Assembly: GCA_051208035.1 (NCBI GenBank)
Contig: JBPJFZ010000011.1
Coordinates: forward strand, 127,427 to 191,426
Direction of reading: 5' to 3'
Source: JACKOB01 sp024234575
Lineage (GTDB): Bacteria; Pseudomonadota; Gammaproteobacteria; Pseudomonadales; Oleiphilaceae
Length of the DNA stretch: 64,000 bases
Positions 1-8,954 of this stretch are shown one piece after another (the stretch's first letter is position 1; each line of letters begins with the position of its first letter). A program made the position numbers and the translations under genes. The notes beneath the pieces are model-generated. The model saw only the letters and a program-made list of their open reading frames with translations, was not told the origin of the DNA and searched no databases.

Positions 1-342
1 ATAGGTGCCATTCTTGGCTTTTACCCTGTGACCCACCAAGGTATTGTCAGCAGCATTACACCAGTCGCCATTCCTGCGGATAACTCTAAAAAATTAAGTG
101 CCAGTGTGCTAAAGCGCCTTAAAGACCCATTTATGGTCTACCAGTTGGATGCCACGGCCTATCCGGGAAACAGCGGTAGTCCGGTGTTTGACATGCAGTC
201 GGGGGCAGTGATAGGCGTTGTAAATAAAGTATTTGTTAAGGAAAGCAAAGAGGCTGTACTAGAAAAACCCAGTGGCATCACCTATGTGATTCCTTCGGTT
301 GAAATAGAGGCTGTACTGCGGGATGCAGGATTAATGCAATAG
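1..342 (+). CDS. Trypsin-like serine protease, C-terminal part (5' end outside window)
   Basis: The reading frame is open from the first base, so the gene begins before the window and only about 113 codons are seen. The segment AYPGNSGSPVFD carries the GNSGSP motif that holds the nucleophilic serine of trypsin/HtrA-like (S1) proteases, and the following GAVIGVVNKVF strand is the usual continuation of the second beta-barrel. The catalytic His and Asp would lie upstream and cannot be checked. No PDZ domain follows, so the protein ends right after the protease domain. Location (periplasm or secreted) cannot be judged without the N-terminus. The family call is solid; the substrate is unknown. Confidence 0.75.
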   Translation: MGAILGFYPVTHQGIVSSITPVAIPADNSKKLSASVLKRLKDPFMVYQLDATAYPGNSGSPVFDMQSGAVIGVVNKVFVKESKEAVLEKPSGITYVIPSVEIEAVLRDAGLMQ

Positions 343-359
343 CTATCCTAAATCGATAC

Positions 360-409
360 CTGCAGCCTGCAATGATGCTTTAACGCGGTGGCTGCAGATC
401 TTGTTTTTC
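360..409 (+). terminator. Probable Rho-independent terminator after the protease gene
   Basis: An 8-bp perfect inverted repeat, CTGCAGCC (360-367) and GGCTGCAG (390-397), is followed by ATCTTGTTTTT. It sits 17 bases after the stop codon of the plus-strand protease and before the end of the convergent HDOD gene. The loop is long (22 nt), so strength is uncertain. Confidence 0.45.
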
Positions 410-449
410 AGGTGCAGGTTCCGTTAGTGAACCAATTTTTTTAGTTCGT

Positions 450-1295
450 TTAATAAATTGACGCGGCCATTGGGTTTAGTATTTGCAACACATTAATCGC
501 TTCGATATTCGCGAACTCGACAGCAGAACTGATATCGTCGCCAGAAAGTTTAGTCGCAGAAAAATCAGGGCTATTCATCACTTCATCGATAGAAAACAGC
601 TCCGCGTCACCCAGACTTAGTGCGACTCTTGAAGCTATGTGCAGCAGGCGTGCTTCTGTCGGAAAGCTGCTTTTCTCGGGATTATGCTGCATACCAACAA
701 CGTTATAGATTTCAGGTGGCAGGCACCATGTTCGTAACAGTTCAGAACCCAATTCTGCATAGGTAAAGCCCAAAACCTCTTTCTGCATTACCCAGGGTGG
801 CGTCTGTGCCGTGTATTGAGCGCAGCGCTTGGCCATTTCCGGTGTTTCATTCGCGCAAATGAGTTCACCTAAATTGGCTAACAACCCCATCACAAAAAGT
901 CGTTCAATGTTTCGGCACTTGCTGAACGAGCCCAGCTCTTTAGTGATTAATGCACAGTCAACCGAGTGCCGCCAAAATTTATCAAGGTCGATAGCGTCAC
1001 GGTTCACTTTTGCAAAGGCATCAACCGCACTATTGGCAAGTGCGAGATTAAACACTGCATCGGCGCCAAGGATACCGATGGCCCGGCTGACAGTGTCGAT
1101 TTTAGATGGAAAGCTGTAGAACGCACTGTTAGCAAGTTTCAGGAGTTTTGACGTTAACGTTGGATCGATGGATACAACATTGGCAACGTCTGTTAAAGAT
1201 GAGGTGTCGTCGTTCAGAATTTCTTGCAGCCTGATAGTTGTGTCAGGCAGGGCATAGATGCCTTCTGCTTTTTTAATATAGTCTTTAATTTTCAT
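450..1295 (-). CDS. HDOD domain protein
   Basis: A 281-residue protein matching the HDOD family, a degenerate relative of HD phosphohydrolases used in bacterial signalling. Residues about 10-210 show the typical opening (LPDTTIRLQEILND), the segment VVSIDPTLTSKLLKLANSAFY, and later FVMGLLANLGELICA and the ELLRTWCLP region. The usual metal-binding HD pair is not evident, as expected for HDOD. No other output domain is attached, unlike longer HDOD-GGDEF or HDOD-EAL proteins. It is likely cytoplasmic with a regulatory role. It stands alone, upstream (in minus-strand sense downstream) of prsR, with about 220 bp between them. Its specific partner is unknown. Confidence 0.85.
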   Translation of the reverse strand: MKIKDYIKKAEGIYALPDTTIRLQEILNDDTSSLTDVANVVSIDPTLTSKLLKLANSAFYSFPSKIDTVSRAIGILGADAVFNLALANSAVDAFAKVNRDAIDLDKFWRHSVDCALITKELGSFSKCRNIERLFVMGLLANLGELICANETPEMAKRCAQYTAQTPPWVMQKEVLGFTYAELGSELLRTWCLPPEIYNVVGMQHNPEKSSFPTEARLLHIASRVALSLGDAELFSIDEVMNSPDFSATKLSGDDISSAVEFANIEAINVLQILNPMAASIY

Positions 1296-1463
1296 GTAAC
1301 CTTAACGTCCCAAAGTGAGCACCAGGCGCAATAAAAGATAGCCTCGCGATAAGTTACCTTTTCTACCAGATTGTATGCGTCATTAACTTTATGTGTGTTA
1401 CTGAAAATATAGCTGTTATTTTGGTAAATGACATAAAAAGAGGGCAAAGCAATTTAGGAATGG

Positions 1464-1498
1464 CCGTAGGGTAAAACGCTGATAGCTTTATCCTACGG
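1464..1498 (-). terminator. Hairpin after prsR
   Basis: A 12-bp stem with one G-T pair, CCGTAGGGTAAA (1464-1475) against TTTATCCTACGG (1487-1498), lies about 20 bases past the prsR stop. There is no clear T-run, so it may be a weak terminator or an mRNA-end stabiliser. Confidence 0.45.
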
Positions 1499-1516
1499 TT
1501 GAACAGCTCAGAACTC

Positions 1517-2872
1517 TTACTGCACAGTCATATTGTATTTGTCTGTAAGGCTGTAAAGCGTTGGCCGGGTAACCCCGAGTAACTTCGCCGCGCGGGACAT
1601 ATTGTATTCGGAGCTTTCAAGGGCCTGGCGAATGGCTTTTTTCTCAGCTTCTTCACGTACTTGTCGTAGATTAAACAAATCCTCGCCTATTTCATCATCG
1701 CAATTAGGCAGCTCAAGGTCTTGAGCGGTAACTTTTTTACCTTCACTCATGATGGTGGCTCTTTTCACCTTGTTGATCATTTCTCGAACGTTACCAGGCC
1801 ATGGGTAGGTCTGGATGCACTTAACCGCTTCATCAGAAAAGGTGAGTGAGCCGCGGTCGAGCTGCTTGGAAAAGGTTTTTAACATTGCCTTGGCTATTAC
1901 AATGGCATCCCCATGTCTTTCGCGAAGAGGTGGTACCTGCAAAGTTATTTCGCTTATCCGGTAATAGAGATCTTCGCGAAATGCGCCTTCATCGATTAAG
2001 TCCCGCACCTGTCGATGGGTGGCACAGACCACTCGCACATCAACAGGCACTTCTTTAACGCCGCCAACTCGTTCAATGACACGTTCTTGCAAAAACCTTA
2101 GCATCTTTGCTTGTAATGGAAGCGGCATGTCGCCGATTTCATCAAGGAACAGCGTTCCGCCATCCGCGAGTTCGATTTTTCCCTTTTTCTGTGCCGTTGC
2201 TCCGGTGAAAGAGCCTTTTTCGTGCCCAAAGAGTTCGCTCTCGAGAAGATTTTCCGGGATAGCTGCGCAATTGATTGCAGAAAATGCTTTGTTTTTACGC
2301 AGGCTGTTGTCATGAATTGCCCGGGCTAGCAGTTCTTTACCCGTGCCTGTTTCACCGAGAATCAAAGTCGTTAGATCAACCGGCGCAATTTTCTCAATGG
2401 TTTTGCAAATTTCCAGCATTTCAGGGCTGCTGGCGATCACGCCTTTCAGCTTTGTTGCTGGCTGGCTTTCAACTAGTTCCTGATTTTCTTTTTCAAGCTC
2501 TGCAAGGCGAAATGCGCGGTTGACTACAAACGACAATATGTCTGCGTCTACGGGTTTCTGGTAAAAATCACTTGCACCCATACCTATTGCTTTGACCGCA
2601 TTTTCTTTTTCTTCTCGACCGGTCACGACAATGACTTTAGTAGAGGGAGAAAGGCGCAAGATATCTTCGAGGGTACGAAACCCTTCGCTTGAACCGCCGG
2701 GGTCTGGTGGCAACCCCAGGTCGAGGGTCACGACGGAGGGTTCGACACGTCTAAAGAGGGAGAGTGCAGACTCCCGATCATCGGCAACGTGCACTTCGAC
2801 GTCTTCGAAGCACCATTTCATCTGACTTTGCAGGCCAGGATCATCTTCAACTATAAGCAGTTTTTTAATCAC
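1517..2872 (-). CDS. prsR: Sigma-54-dependent response regulator of the PEP-CTERM/exosortase system
   Basis: A 451-residue NtrC-type regulator. Residues 1-125 form a receiver domain with the phosphoacceptor region VTLDLGLPPDPGG; this proline/glycine-rich variant is typical of the PrsR family. Residues about 145-380 form the AAA+ domain with Walker A GETGTGKE, the sigma-54 contact loop GSFTGA and a Walker B in GGTLFLDEIGD. The C-terminus (SRAAKLLGVTRPTLYSL) is a Fis-type helix-turn-helix. It would activate RpoN promoters, in known systems those of exopolysaccharide and PEP-CTERM genes. It lies 100 bp downstream of the kinase gene on the same strand, matching the conserved prsK-prsR pair. Family assignment is confident; target genes are not in this window. 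Confidence 0.88.
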   Translation of the reverse strand: MIKKLLIVEDDPGLQSQMKWCFEDVEVHVADDRESALSLFRRVEPSVVTLDLGLPPDPGGSSEGFRTLEDILRLSPSTKVIVVTGREEKENAVKAIGMGASDFYQKPVDADILSFVVNRAFRLAELEKENQELVESQPATKLKGVIASSPEMLEICKTIEKIAPVDLTTLILGETGTGKELLARAIHDNSLRKNKAFSAINCAAIPENLLESELFGHEKGSFTGATAQKKGKIELADGGTLFLDEIGDMPLPLQAKMLRFLQERVIERVGGVKEVPVDVRVVCATHRQVRDLIDEGAFREDLYYRISEITLQVPPLRERHGDAIVIAKAMLKTFSKQLDRGSLTFSDEAVKCIQTYPWPGNVREMINKVKRATIMSEGKKVTAQDLELPNCDDEIGEDLFNLRQVREEAEKKAIRQALESSEYNMSRAAKLLGVTRPTLYSLTDKYNMTVQ

Positions 2873-2972
2873 GTGGAAACTGTAACTCCGTGTTCATATA
2901 GTAAGGTTGTCAATCTAGCAAAAATAAATTGGGCTGTCTTTTAGCTATTGGTTTAAAACTGGTAATCAATTC

Positions 2973-5033
2973 TCAGGTATGGCGAAAGTCTACGGGAATA
3001 TGCAGGGTAAAACAGGTACCTACATCTGGTTCGCTGGTAACCTCGATGTTACCGCCTATTTTCTTCAGGTATTCCCTGGATTGATAGGCACCAATGCCCA
3101 TTCCCGTTAGTCCTTTTGTGCTTACAAAGGGTTTGAAAAGTTGCTCTCGGATAAAGTCTTCCGACATTCCGGTTCCATTATCCTGAATAAACACGTAAAC
3201 CATACCCTTTGCTTTCTTTAAACTGACCTTTACTTCGCCGGTCTTCGGCGTGGCATCCTGTGCGTTTTGTATGACATGTCCGATAACCATAAACAACTGA
3301 TCGTAATCGGCTTTAACTTTTAGCGATTTTTCTTTGCAATCAAATGCGGGCGCCGGTTTAAACTTTTTTTGCGCCTCGCACACTTTATGTAATAGTTCGA
3401 CAATATCGACTGTCTGTAATTCATGTTGAATCGTAGGATTACGAATTTGCTGCAAAAGGTGCTGCATTTTATCAACAGTATGTTCCGTAGTTTTGATCAT
3501 ATCTTCGATAAAAGCGGGGTTCGACTTAAATTTATGCGCATTTTTAGTAAGAAGTGATAACTGCGCGATAATGGTTTTGAGGTCATGCACCATAAAAGCG
3601 GAGGTGCGGTTAACCGCCTCAAACTGTTGCGCTTGTGCCAGGTCTTCCTGGTACTGACTCTGGGCCAGAAAACTGCTGGCCTGGCTGGCTACCACTTTAA
3701 TTAAGTCGTAGTTTTCCCAATTGAGCTCCATTTTAGTAATCGGCTCATTGATTACCACAAAGCCGAAGACACTATTACTGTTGTATAGAGGAACGATCAG
3801 CCAAGGATGATCCATTTTGCTGATGCAATCAGGTATTTCGAGCAAATGGTATTTAGTTGGGTCGGTAAAATATTCTTTTAGATCAATAATCCAATTCGAT
3901 TGTTTAAAAAACGTTATCAGCTCTGATGTTTCATCTACGTGATTGTTACGGATCGCGCGACTACTTAGATAAGACTGGGCGGTATAGCCGCTGTTATCGC
4001 GCTTTAGCCACAATGCGCCGCTGTGGCTTTCGACTAAGCCTGCCAATACCTGAATAACACGCTCTTTCAGAGGCGTTTTTTCGACACTATCCACTAACAA
4101 ATTTGTACTCTTCAGCCACTCGTCCCGATAGTCGTATTTATAATCAAAGAAATTTTTACTTATAAATACCATTAGCTTAGCGCGAAAACCTCGACTGGCT
4201 ATCAACAAAACCATCAAGATAAAAGCACAGAAAAAGAAGACAGTTTGTAAGGCTTCTCCCCAGGTACCGCCAAAGGTACGCACATAGTAACCACCAGTGG
4301 AGATTGCCAAAAGATATACACCAGCAAGAAACAATGTGCCGGTGTGAAACACCATTTGCCGCGAGACTTGCACAGAAACGGGTTGCTTGCGCGTATTTAC
4401 CATCGTAATAGCAATGAGAGGCGCAACGAATGTATTAATGGCGCCACGGGCATCCCAAATGGAGTCGGAAATCTGACCAAACAACAAAGCATCGGAATAC
4501 ATCAGGAAGTCATAAACGAAGATCGAACAGATGGCGATGCACAGATATTTGACGCTGGAGCGGCCATACGTGGAAGAGTTTCGCCAGCTTTGCTCTAACA
4601 ACATGAGACCAATAACCGAAGACGCGATTTGTGTCGTGAGTAACACTTTGCCATTGATCAGAGGAATACCAGAAAAGCCTTCAACTAAAATTGAAGTAAA
4701 TATGATGCCATAAAAAACCACAACCCCTGTGCGAATATGTTTCGTTGTTAAACGGCGGGGATGATCTTGTTCAATAAAACTAAATATCGAGAGTAAAACG
4801 AATATCCATGAAAGGTTGCGAACTATTTCGATAGCGTAGCGCACATGAAACGACGGAAACCCGGTAACAGACTGTATGGTTAGCGATGCCATCCAGATTA
4901 GTGTAACGAAACACGCCAAAAGCAGGGTGCGGTCACTATTGCGGCGAAGGTAGCTTTTTAACAGTAGCAGGCAGATTAAGCCATATACAATGACGCCTGT
5001 TCCATGACTAAGAGTGCCGAAAGAGTAACCCAT
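2973..5033 (-). CDS. prsK: PEP-CTERM system histidine kinase
   Basis: A 686-residue membrane kinase of the PrsK family. The first 300 residues contain a series of hydrophobic helices (for example GVIVYGLICLLLLKSYL and TVFFFCAFILMVLLIASRG). A GAF-like domain follows (about 315-460). The catalytic part has the H-box MVHDLKTIIAQLSLL, N-box VIQNAQDAT, and G-boxes DNGTGMS and GMGIGAYQS. The H-box HDLK instead of HELR is normal for this family. It would phosphorylate PrsR, encoded just downstream. The pair is a marker of genomes with XrtA exosortase and PEP-CTERM proteins, which should be found elsewhere in the chromosome. ATG start followed by a TM helix supports the chosen start. Confidence 0.87.
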   Translation of the reverse strand: MGYSFGTLSHGTGVIVYGLICLLLLKSYLRRNSDRTLLLACFVTLIWMASLTIQSVTGFPSFHVRYAIEIVRNLSWIFVLLSIFSFIEQDHPRRLTTKHIRTGVVVFYGIIFTSILVEGFSGIPLINGKVLLTTQIASSVIGLMLLEQSWRNSSTYGRSSVKYLCIAICSIFVYDFLMYSDALLFGQISDSIWDARGAINTFVAPLIAITMVNTRKQPVSVQVSRQMVFHTGTLFLAGVYLLAISTGGYYVRTFGGTWGEALQTVFFFCAFILMVLLIASRGFRAKLMVFISKNFFDYKYDYRDEWLKSTNLLVDSVEKTPLKERVIQVLAGLVESHSGALWLKRDNSGYTAQSYLSSRAIRNNHVDETSELITFFKQSNWIIDLKEYFTDPTKYHLLEIPDCISKMDHPWLIVPLYNSNSVFGFVVINEPITKMELNWENYDLIKVVASQASSFLAQSQYQEDLAQAQQFEAVNRTSAFMVHDLKTIIAQLSLLTKNAHKFKSNPAFIEDMIKTTEHTVDKMQHLLQQIRNPTIQHELQTVDIVELLHKVCEAQKKFKPAPAFDCKEKSLKVKADYDQLFMVIGHVIQNAQDATPKTGEVKVSLKKAKGMVYVFIQDNGTGMSEDFIREQLFKPFVSTKGLTGMGIGAYQSREYLKKIGGNIEVTSEPDVGTCFTLHIPVDFRHT

Positions 5034-5175
5034 TATATGAGAAATATTGCCATAAATATTTTAGAGACCAGTAACGCCTCGTCATGCATAACGAGGCAAA
5101 TATGAATGCGCAGCATTGTAACACCAGCATGAGAGTATGTGATGGTTTAACACTATTTATTGATGCTCATCCAAA

Positions 5176-5397
5176 TTATTGGTGCTCATCCAAAATACTG
5201 AAAGATAAAAAAGAACTAAAGAGGCACAGAGGCACGGCAAATGCGGGTGAGGGTAACACCAACAAAATTGCGGCAACACCTAACCACACGGCCTTCACCA
5301 GTTTAATACGCCGCCGGTAATGAACCGTTAACCTGCGATGCGAAAAATGCTTGTGATCAGGGGCCGAATGGATGAGCCATAGCGGCAATAAGAGCAT
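5176..5397 (-). CDS. Small putative membrane protein
   Basis: The open frame extends to a GTG at 5640, but an ATG at 5397 preceded by GAGAG six bases upstream is the better start and gives 73 residues. It has an Arg/His-rich middle (HRRLTVHYRRR) and then a hydrophobic stretch AVWLGVAAILLVLPSPAFAV running into a second hydrophobic segment near the C-terminus. I do not recognise the family. A 12-bp direct repeat (TGCTCATCCAAA, at 5164 and 5183) spans its stop codon, so the last codons are duplicated just outside the gene. It could be spurious, but the coupling of a good ribosome site to a plausible membrane segment favours a real gene. Confidence 0.45.
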   Translation of the reverse strand: MLLLPLWLIHSAPDHKHFSHRRLTVHYRRRIKLVKAVWLGVAAILLVLPSPAFAVPLCLFSSFLSFSILDEHQ

Positions 5398-5608
5398 TTT
5401 TAACTCTCGAAAAAATAATATTAAAATCTGATTAATAATTGCCACTGCTCGTCTACCTCTTGCCGCCTGGCCCACTCCGCTTTTTGGGCTGATGTTAAGC
5501 ATCGCAGCCTTCTGTGCGAATCGAGAAAGTTGAATGACAGTTCTCTTAAGACTTAGTGCAAATTTAGAACAGAATCTGGATTTGTAAAGAGCGAGGTTGG
5601 GGGAGGAT

Positions 5609-5644
5609 AATCGTGGCAGGAAGCCACGCTTCACCGCCACGATT
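5609..5644 (-). terminator. Overlapping alternative hairpins after the epimerase gene
   Basis: AATCGTGGC (5609-5617) can pair either with the nearby GCCACG (5623-5628) or with the farther GCCACGATT (5636-5644). The structures exclude each other. No T-run follows on either strand. The site lies 18 bp past the end of the minus-strand epimerase gene. Confidence 0.35.
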
Positions 5645-5661
5645 GCACAAGAGGCTGTCTG

Positions 5662-6606
5662 TTAGTCCCGCTTGCCGTCTGCGTAGTATCTAAAAACTTC
5701 TTTAAGAGGCTTTTTCGCTTTAAATGAAAAAGTATTTCTAAAGAGCTTTCCATCTATTACAACGGGATATTTAAAGTAATTCAGCAAATACACAGGGAAA
5801 GATTTTAAACCCATTATTCTACTGATAAATCGGGGTAATGATGGTGGTATGGACGGAATCTGTACACGAGTACAACCACTCAACTGCAATGCTTCCTGAT
5901 AGGACACCCAGTCATCAGGTGCAACATTATAAATGCCGGGAATATTCTTTTTATGTGCCACAACAATGGCATCCGCCATGTCGTCAATATGAATAAACTG
6001 CATCATAGGCGAGAAGCCTGCCAACACTGGCGCGTATTTGCTGCTTAATAGCAGGCTGATTGTGTTGCGCACACCAGGGCCAACGATATTGCAGGGACGC
6101 AAGACAGTAATGTGAATATCAGGGTACTTCCATAGATAAATATTGGCTAAGTTCTCAAGCTCGACAGAATCAACCAAATCCATTGTCAGCTCGGCAGCCT
6201 TTAACGGGGCATCTTCATCAATCAGTGCGGGGTTGTAGGCAATAGCGCCATAAACATGGAACGTTGACATAACTGTAACTTGTTTAACCCCATATTTGTG
6301 GCTTAACTCAAACAGTTTTTGCGTTCCCAGGACGTTTGCATTGTACCGCCGCATGCGTGTTTCCTGGCTTGCAATCAGGCGGCCAAGATGAATCACACCG
6401 TCAAAGTTGTATTTTCTAAAAAGATCTTCAAAAACGCGTTTATTAAAGTCGATTCGGTAGCTGGGAATATCATCACCCAGGTAGACCTGTTCCCGAAAAT
6501 CAACCGCCACAATATTGCAGCTATCGGACATCCGATTGATAACCTGTTGTGCCAATGCTCCGGCAGAGCCGGTTATCAAAATTGTAGGCTTATTTGTCCT
6601 GTTCAT
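5662..6606 (-). CDS. NAD-dependent epimerase/dehydratase (extended SDR family)
   Basis: A 314-residue Rossmann protein. The N-terminus ILITGSAGALAQQVI is the dinucleotide-binding loop (a TGxxGxxA variant), followed by the acidic VAVDFRE end of strand 2 that selects NAD over NADP. LGRLIASQETRMRRYNANVLGTQKLFELS is the usual helix region, VTVMSTFHVYG the catalytic Ser strand, and VLRPCNIVGPG the typical substrate-loop entry. A clear YxxxK pair is not evident in the normal place, so the reaction is uncertain. The start ATG overlaps the stop of the upstream acyltransferase by one base (TAATG), indicating translational coupling. Pairing with an acyltransferase suggests lipid or sterol-like substrates rather than nucleotide sugars, but that is inference. 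Confidence 0.8.
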   Translation of the reverse strand: MNRTNKPTILITGSAGALAQQVINRMSDSCNIVAVDFREQVYLGDDIPSYRIDFNKRVFEDLFRKYNFDGVIHLGRLIASQETRMRRYNANVLGTQKLFELSHKYGVKQVTVMSTFHVYGAIAYNPALIDEDAPLKAAELTMDLVDSVELENLANIYLWKYPDIHITVLRPCNIVGPGVRNTISLLLSSKYAPVLAGFSPMMQFIHIDDMADAIVVAHKKNIPGIYNVAPDDWVSYQEALQLSGCTRVQIPSIPPSLPRFISRIMGLKSFPVYLLNYFKYPVVIDGKLFRNTFSFKAKKPLKEVFRYYADGKRD

Positions 6607-7421
6607 TAAAACAACCTCTTCCTTTCCGACAAACCCTTGTCAATAAGCTTGCTAATAGCAGACTTCACCACTTCGACCCTTTCTGTAATGTGGTCTTCAT
6701 CGATGACGTTATCATCGAAATAAATGGGTTCTCCGAAGTTAAGTATGACCTTTGCGGGAAAGACAACGGGGAGAGCGATAGGCACATAAGGCACACCCAG
6801 CATCTTCGCTAATGGCTTGATGTTCGCGATGGCGGGAATGGTTTCTTCACAGCCTACTACACCTACCGGAATAATCGGCGCATTATATTTCATCGCCAGG
6901 TGCATAAAGCCATTGCCAAAGCGCTTCAACTGATATCTGTCTTTATACAATTTGCCTGAACCGCGAATACCTTCCGGGAACACGACTACTGCTTCATTAT
7001 TGGATAGTATTTTGGCGCAATTGACCGGATCACCCAGTACGGCTCCAACCTGGTTTAACATATTACCCAATATAGGAACGGTGGGAAAAAAACGTTCGAT
7101 CATAGCACGTGGAACGCGGGGGTTTTTCTCTCTCGACGTTAACGCATAGCCAATTAGGGTGCCATCAATAGGTAGCTGTCCACTATGATTGGCAACTATC
7201 AACACTGGCCCTTCTGCGGGCACATTGTCTATACCTCTGGCTTCAACCCGGAAGTACTTATGATAGATATAGTCGAAGATTGCCATGGCAACTTTATTGG
7301 CATCAACGTTATATCCCCAGGGATCATATCCGAGCGAGCCGACAGGTTTATTGATTTTGTTAAGTTGCGAATCCAGTTCCTTGGAAACTAGCGCATTTTT
7401 AAGAAACGACCTGATACCCAT
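6606..7421 (-). CDS. Lysophospholipid acyltransferase-like protein (PlsC/LPLAT family)
   Basis: The acyltransferase core begins near VLIVANHSGQLPIDG, a variant of the NHxxxxD catalytic block, followed by FPTVPILGNMLNQVGAV and VVVFPEGIRGSGK, the FPEG(T/I)R block that binds the phosphate. The open frame reaches a TTG at 7559, but that codon lies in the T-run of a terminator. The ATG at 7421 has AGAGGA ten bases upstream and gives 271 residues, so I use it. The product would transfer an acyl chain from CoA or ACP to a lipid acceptor at the inner face of the membrane. It is coupled to the epimerase gene by a one-base overlap. Substrate unknown. Confidence 0.82.
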   Translation of the reverse strand: MGIRSFLKNALVSKELDSQLNKINKPVGSLGYDPWGYNVDANKVAMAIFDYIYHKYFRVEARGIDNVPAEGPVLIVANHSGQLPIDGTLIGYALTSREKNPRVPRAMIERFFPTVPILGNMLNQVGAVLGDPVNCAKILSNNEAVVVFPEGIRGSGKLYKDRYQLKRFGNGFMHLAMKYNAPIIPVGVVGCEETIPAIANIKPLAKMLGVPYVPIALPVVFPAKVILNFGEPIYFDDNVIDEDHITERVEVVKSAISKLIDKGLSERKRLF

Positions 7422-7556
7422 GGCGTAAACGTCCTCTATTTTCCGCAAATAAAACAGGTGCAGTGGAGACAGCCTGAAACGGCCAAGAGTATAACGTGTT
7501 ATCGGTTTACCAGAAATAGACTTACCAGGGTCAATGGCCAGAAAGTTGACGACGAG

Positions 7557-7592
7557 CAAAAAAACCCGACTCCTGGGGAAGGGGTCGGGCTG
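7557..7592 (-). terminator. Rho-independent terminator downstream of modABC
   Basis: On the minus strand a GC-rich stem (CCCGAC and GTCGGG arms plus flanking CC/GG pairs, + strand 7564-7590) is followed by seven T residues. It ends transcription arriving from modC and precedes the acyltransferase gene. Confidence 0.75.
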
Positions 7593-7817
7593 TAACGTGA
7601 GTAGTATCCATGAAAGATTCTCTACCTGGCCGGCAGCAGGGACGCCTACCGACCGTCTATTAGTATTGTTCAGATTGGTTAATTATCAACCAATGAAAAG
7701 GATTTTTTAAAACTGTTTTGCTATAAAGAACCCTGTTTATATCACCTTAGGATTTTTGCCATCGGTTTATGGAACCCAACGTAACAAGCTTACGATATAG
7801 CGCTCGGTAATCTTGGG

Positions 7818-8954
7818 TTATTGCACGAGTGCAACCGACTTAATCTGTGCCCACACAGGCATTCCTGGCGTTAGATTTAGATAATGGGCTGATTTTGCGG
7901 TGAGCCGGGCGATGATGTAAGACTCGCCTGCATTAAGACGAACAATAGTAATGGTGCCTTCATCAGTCGTGAAGATTTCGCATACCTTAACAGGGATTTT
8001 GTTGAGAATGCTGGTGTCATGATGGTTATCGAGCGCAATACTGACATCCCGTGCCAGCACGCGTACCCTGACAGGCCGATTGATTTCGTCACCGGTATCC
8101 CGTAGCCAAAGGTCACCACCATCAAAAGCGATGCGGCTGAGGTGCCATCGTGTGTCCCGCTCAATTACCGTTCCATCCAAAATGACGCCAAGGTCGCTTT
8201 CCGGCTGAAATGTGGGATTAATACGAGAAAACACATCGGTAACCGAGCCACTTGCTGCAACTTTACCTTGATCAAGTACGACAACATGGTCCGCCAGTTT
8301 TACCACTTCATCAATTGAGTGACTGACATACAGAATAGGAACCGATGAAGTGGCACAGAGGTTTTCCAAGTAGGGTAGTATTTCCTGTTTTCTCGCCATA
8401 TCGAGGGATGCAAGAGGTTCATCCATTAATAGAAGTTGCGGTTGTATCAGTAAAGCGCGGGCAATGGCAACACGCTGACGTTCACCCCCGGATAGTTCGT
8501 GGGGATAACGCTGCAAGACGTTTTCAATACCCAATGTCTGCAGAATATTTTTGAAGTTTTGGTTATTCTTGGGAAGACCAGAACGTTTGATTGCGTATTG
8601 CAGGTTATCTGATGCGGTCAAATGTGCAAACAAACTGGCTTCCTGAAAAACATAACCAATGGGCCGTTTATAAGCAGGGAGAAAGGTTTTATCGCTTTGC
8701 CAAATGCTGCCATTTACATCGAGCTTTCCGCTGGCTTTTTCTAATCCGGCGATACACCTGAGAAAAGTGGTTTTTCCAGAGCCAGAATGTCCAAATATCG
8801 CCGTCACGCCACTTCCTGGAATCACTACATCTACATCCAGCGAAAACCCCACATTTTTTTGTGTGTCGGGCCTTATCAGACGCAGCTTGATCCGAATGGG
8901 CGCTGGTTTCTCTTGGTCAGGGTTCAGGCGGGCCTCTAAAATTCTATCGCTCAA
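7818..8954 (-). CDS. modC: Molybdate ABC transporter ATP-binding protein
   Basis: A 378-residue ATPase. Walker A is GHSGSGKTT (near residue 55), the ABC signature LSGGERQRVAIARAL, and Walker B LLLMDEPLASLD, followed by the switch His in ILYVSHSIDE. After residue about 300 a MOP-type domain is present (VRVRVLARDVSIAL... KIPVKVCEIF), which binds molybdate and regulates transport in ModC proteins. Length fits ModC (about 350-380). The start overlaps the end of modB by 11 bp, so the two are coupled. It energises import of molybdate at the inner membrane, supplying molybdenum cofactor enzymes. Confidence 0.93.
   Translation of the reverse strand: MSDRILEARLNPDQEKPAPIRIKLRLIRPDTQKNVGFSLDVDVVIPGSGVTAIFGHSGSGKTTFLRCIAGLEKASGKLDVNGSIWQSDKTFLPAYKRPIGYVFQEASLFAHLTASDNLQYAIKRSGLPKNNQNFKNILQTLGIENVLQRYPHELSGGERQRVAIARALLIQPQLLLMDEPLASLDMARKQEILPYLENLCATSSVPILYVSHSIDEVVKLADHVVVLDQGKVAASGSVTDVFSRINPTFQPESDLGVILDGTVIERDTRWHLSRIAFDGGDLWLRDTGDEINRPVRVRVLARDVSIALDNHHDTSILNKIPVKVCEIFTTDEGTITIVRLNAGESYIIARLTAKSAHYLNLTPGMPVWAQIKSVALVQ

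Noticed and set aside
7422..7559. N-terminal extension of the PlsC-like protein from TTG 7559
   Set aside because: The codon sits in the T-run of the mod operon terminator; the ATG at 7421 has a ribosome site.
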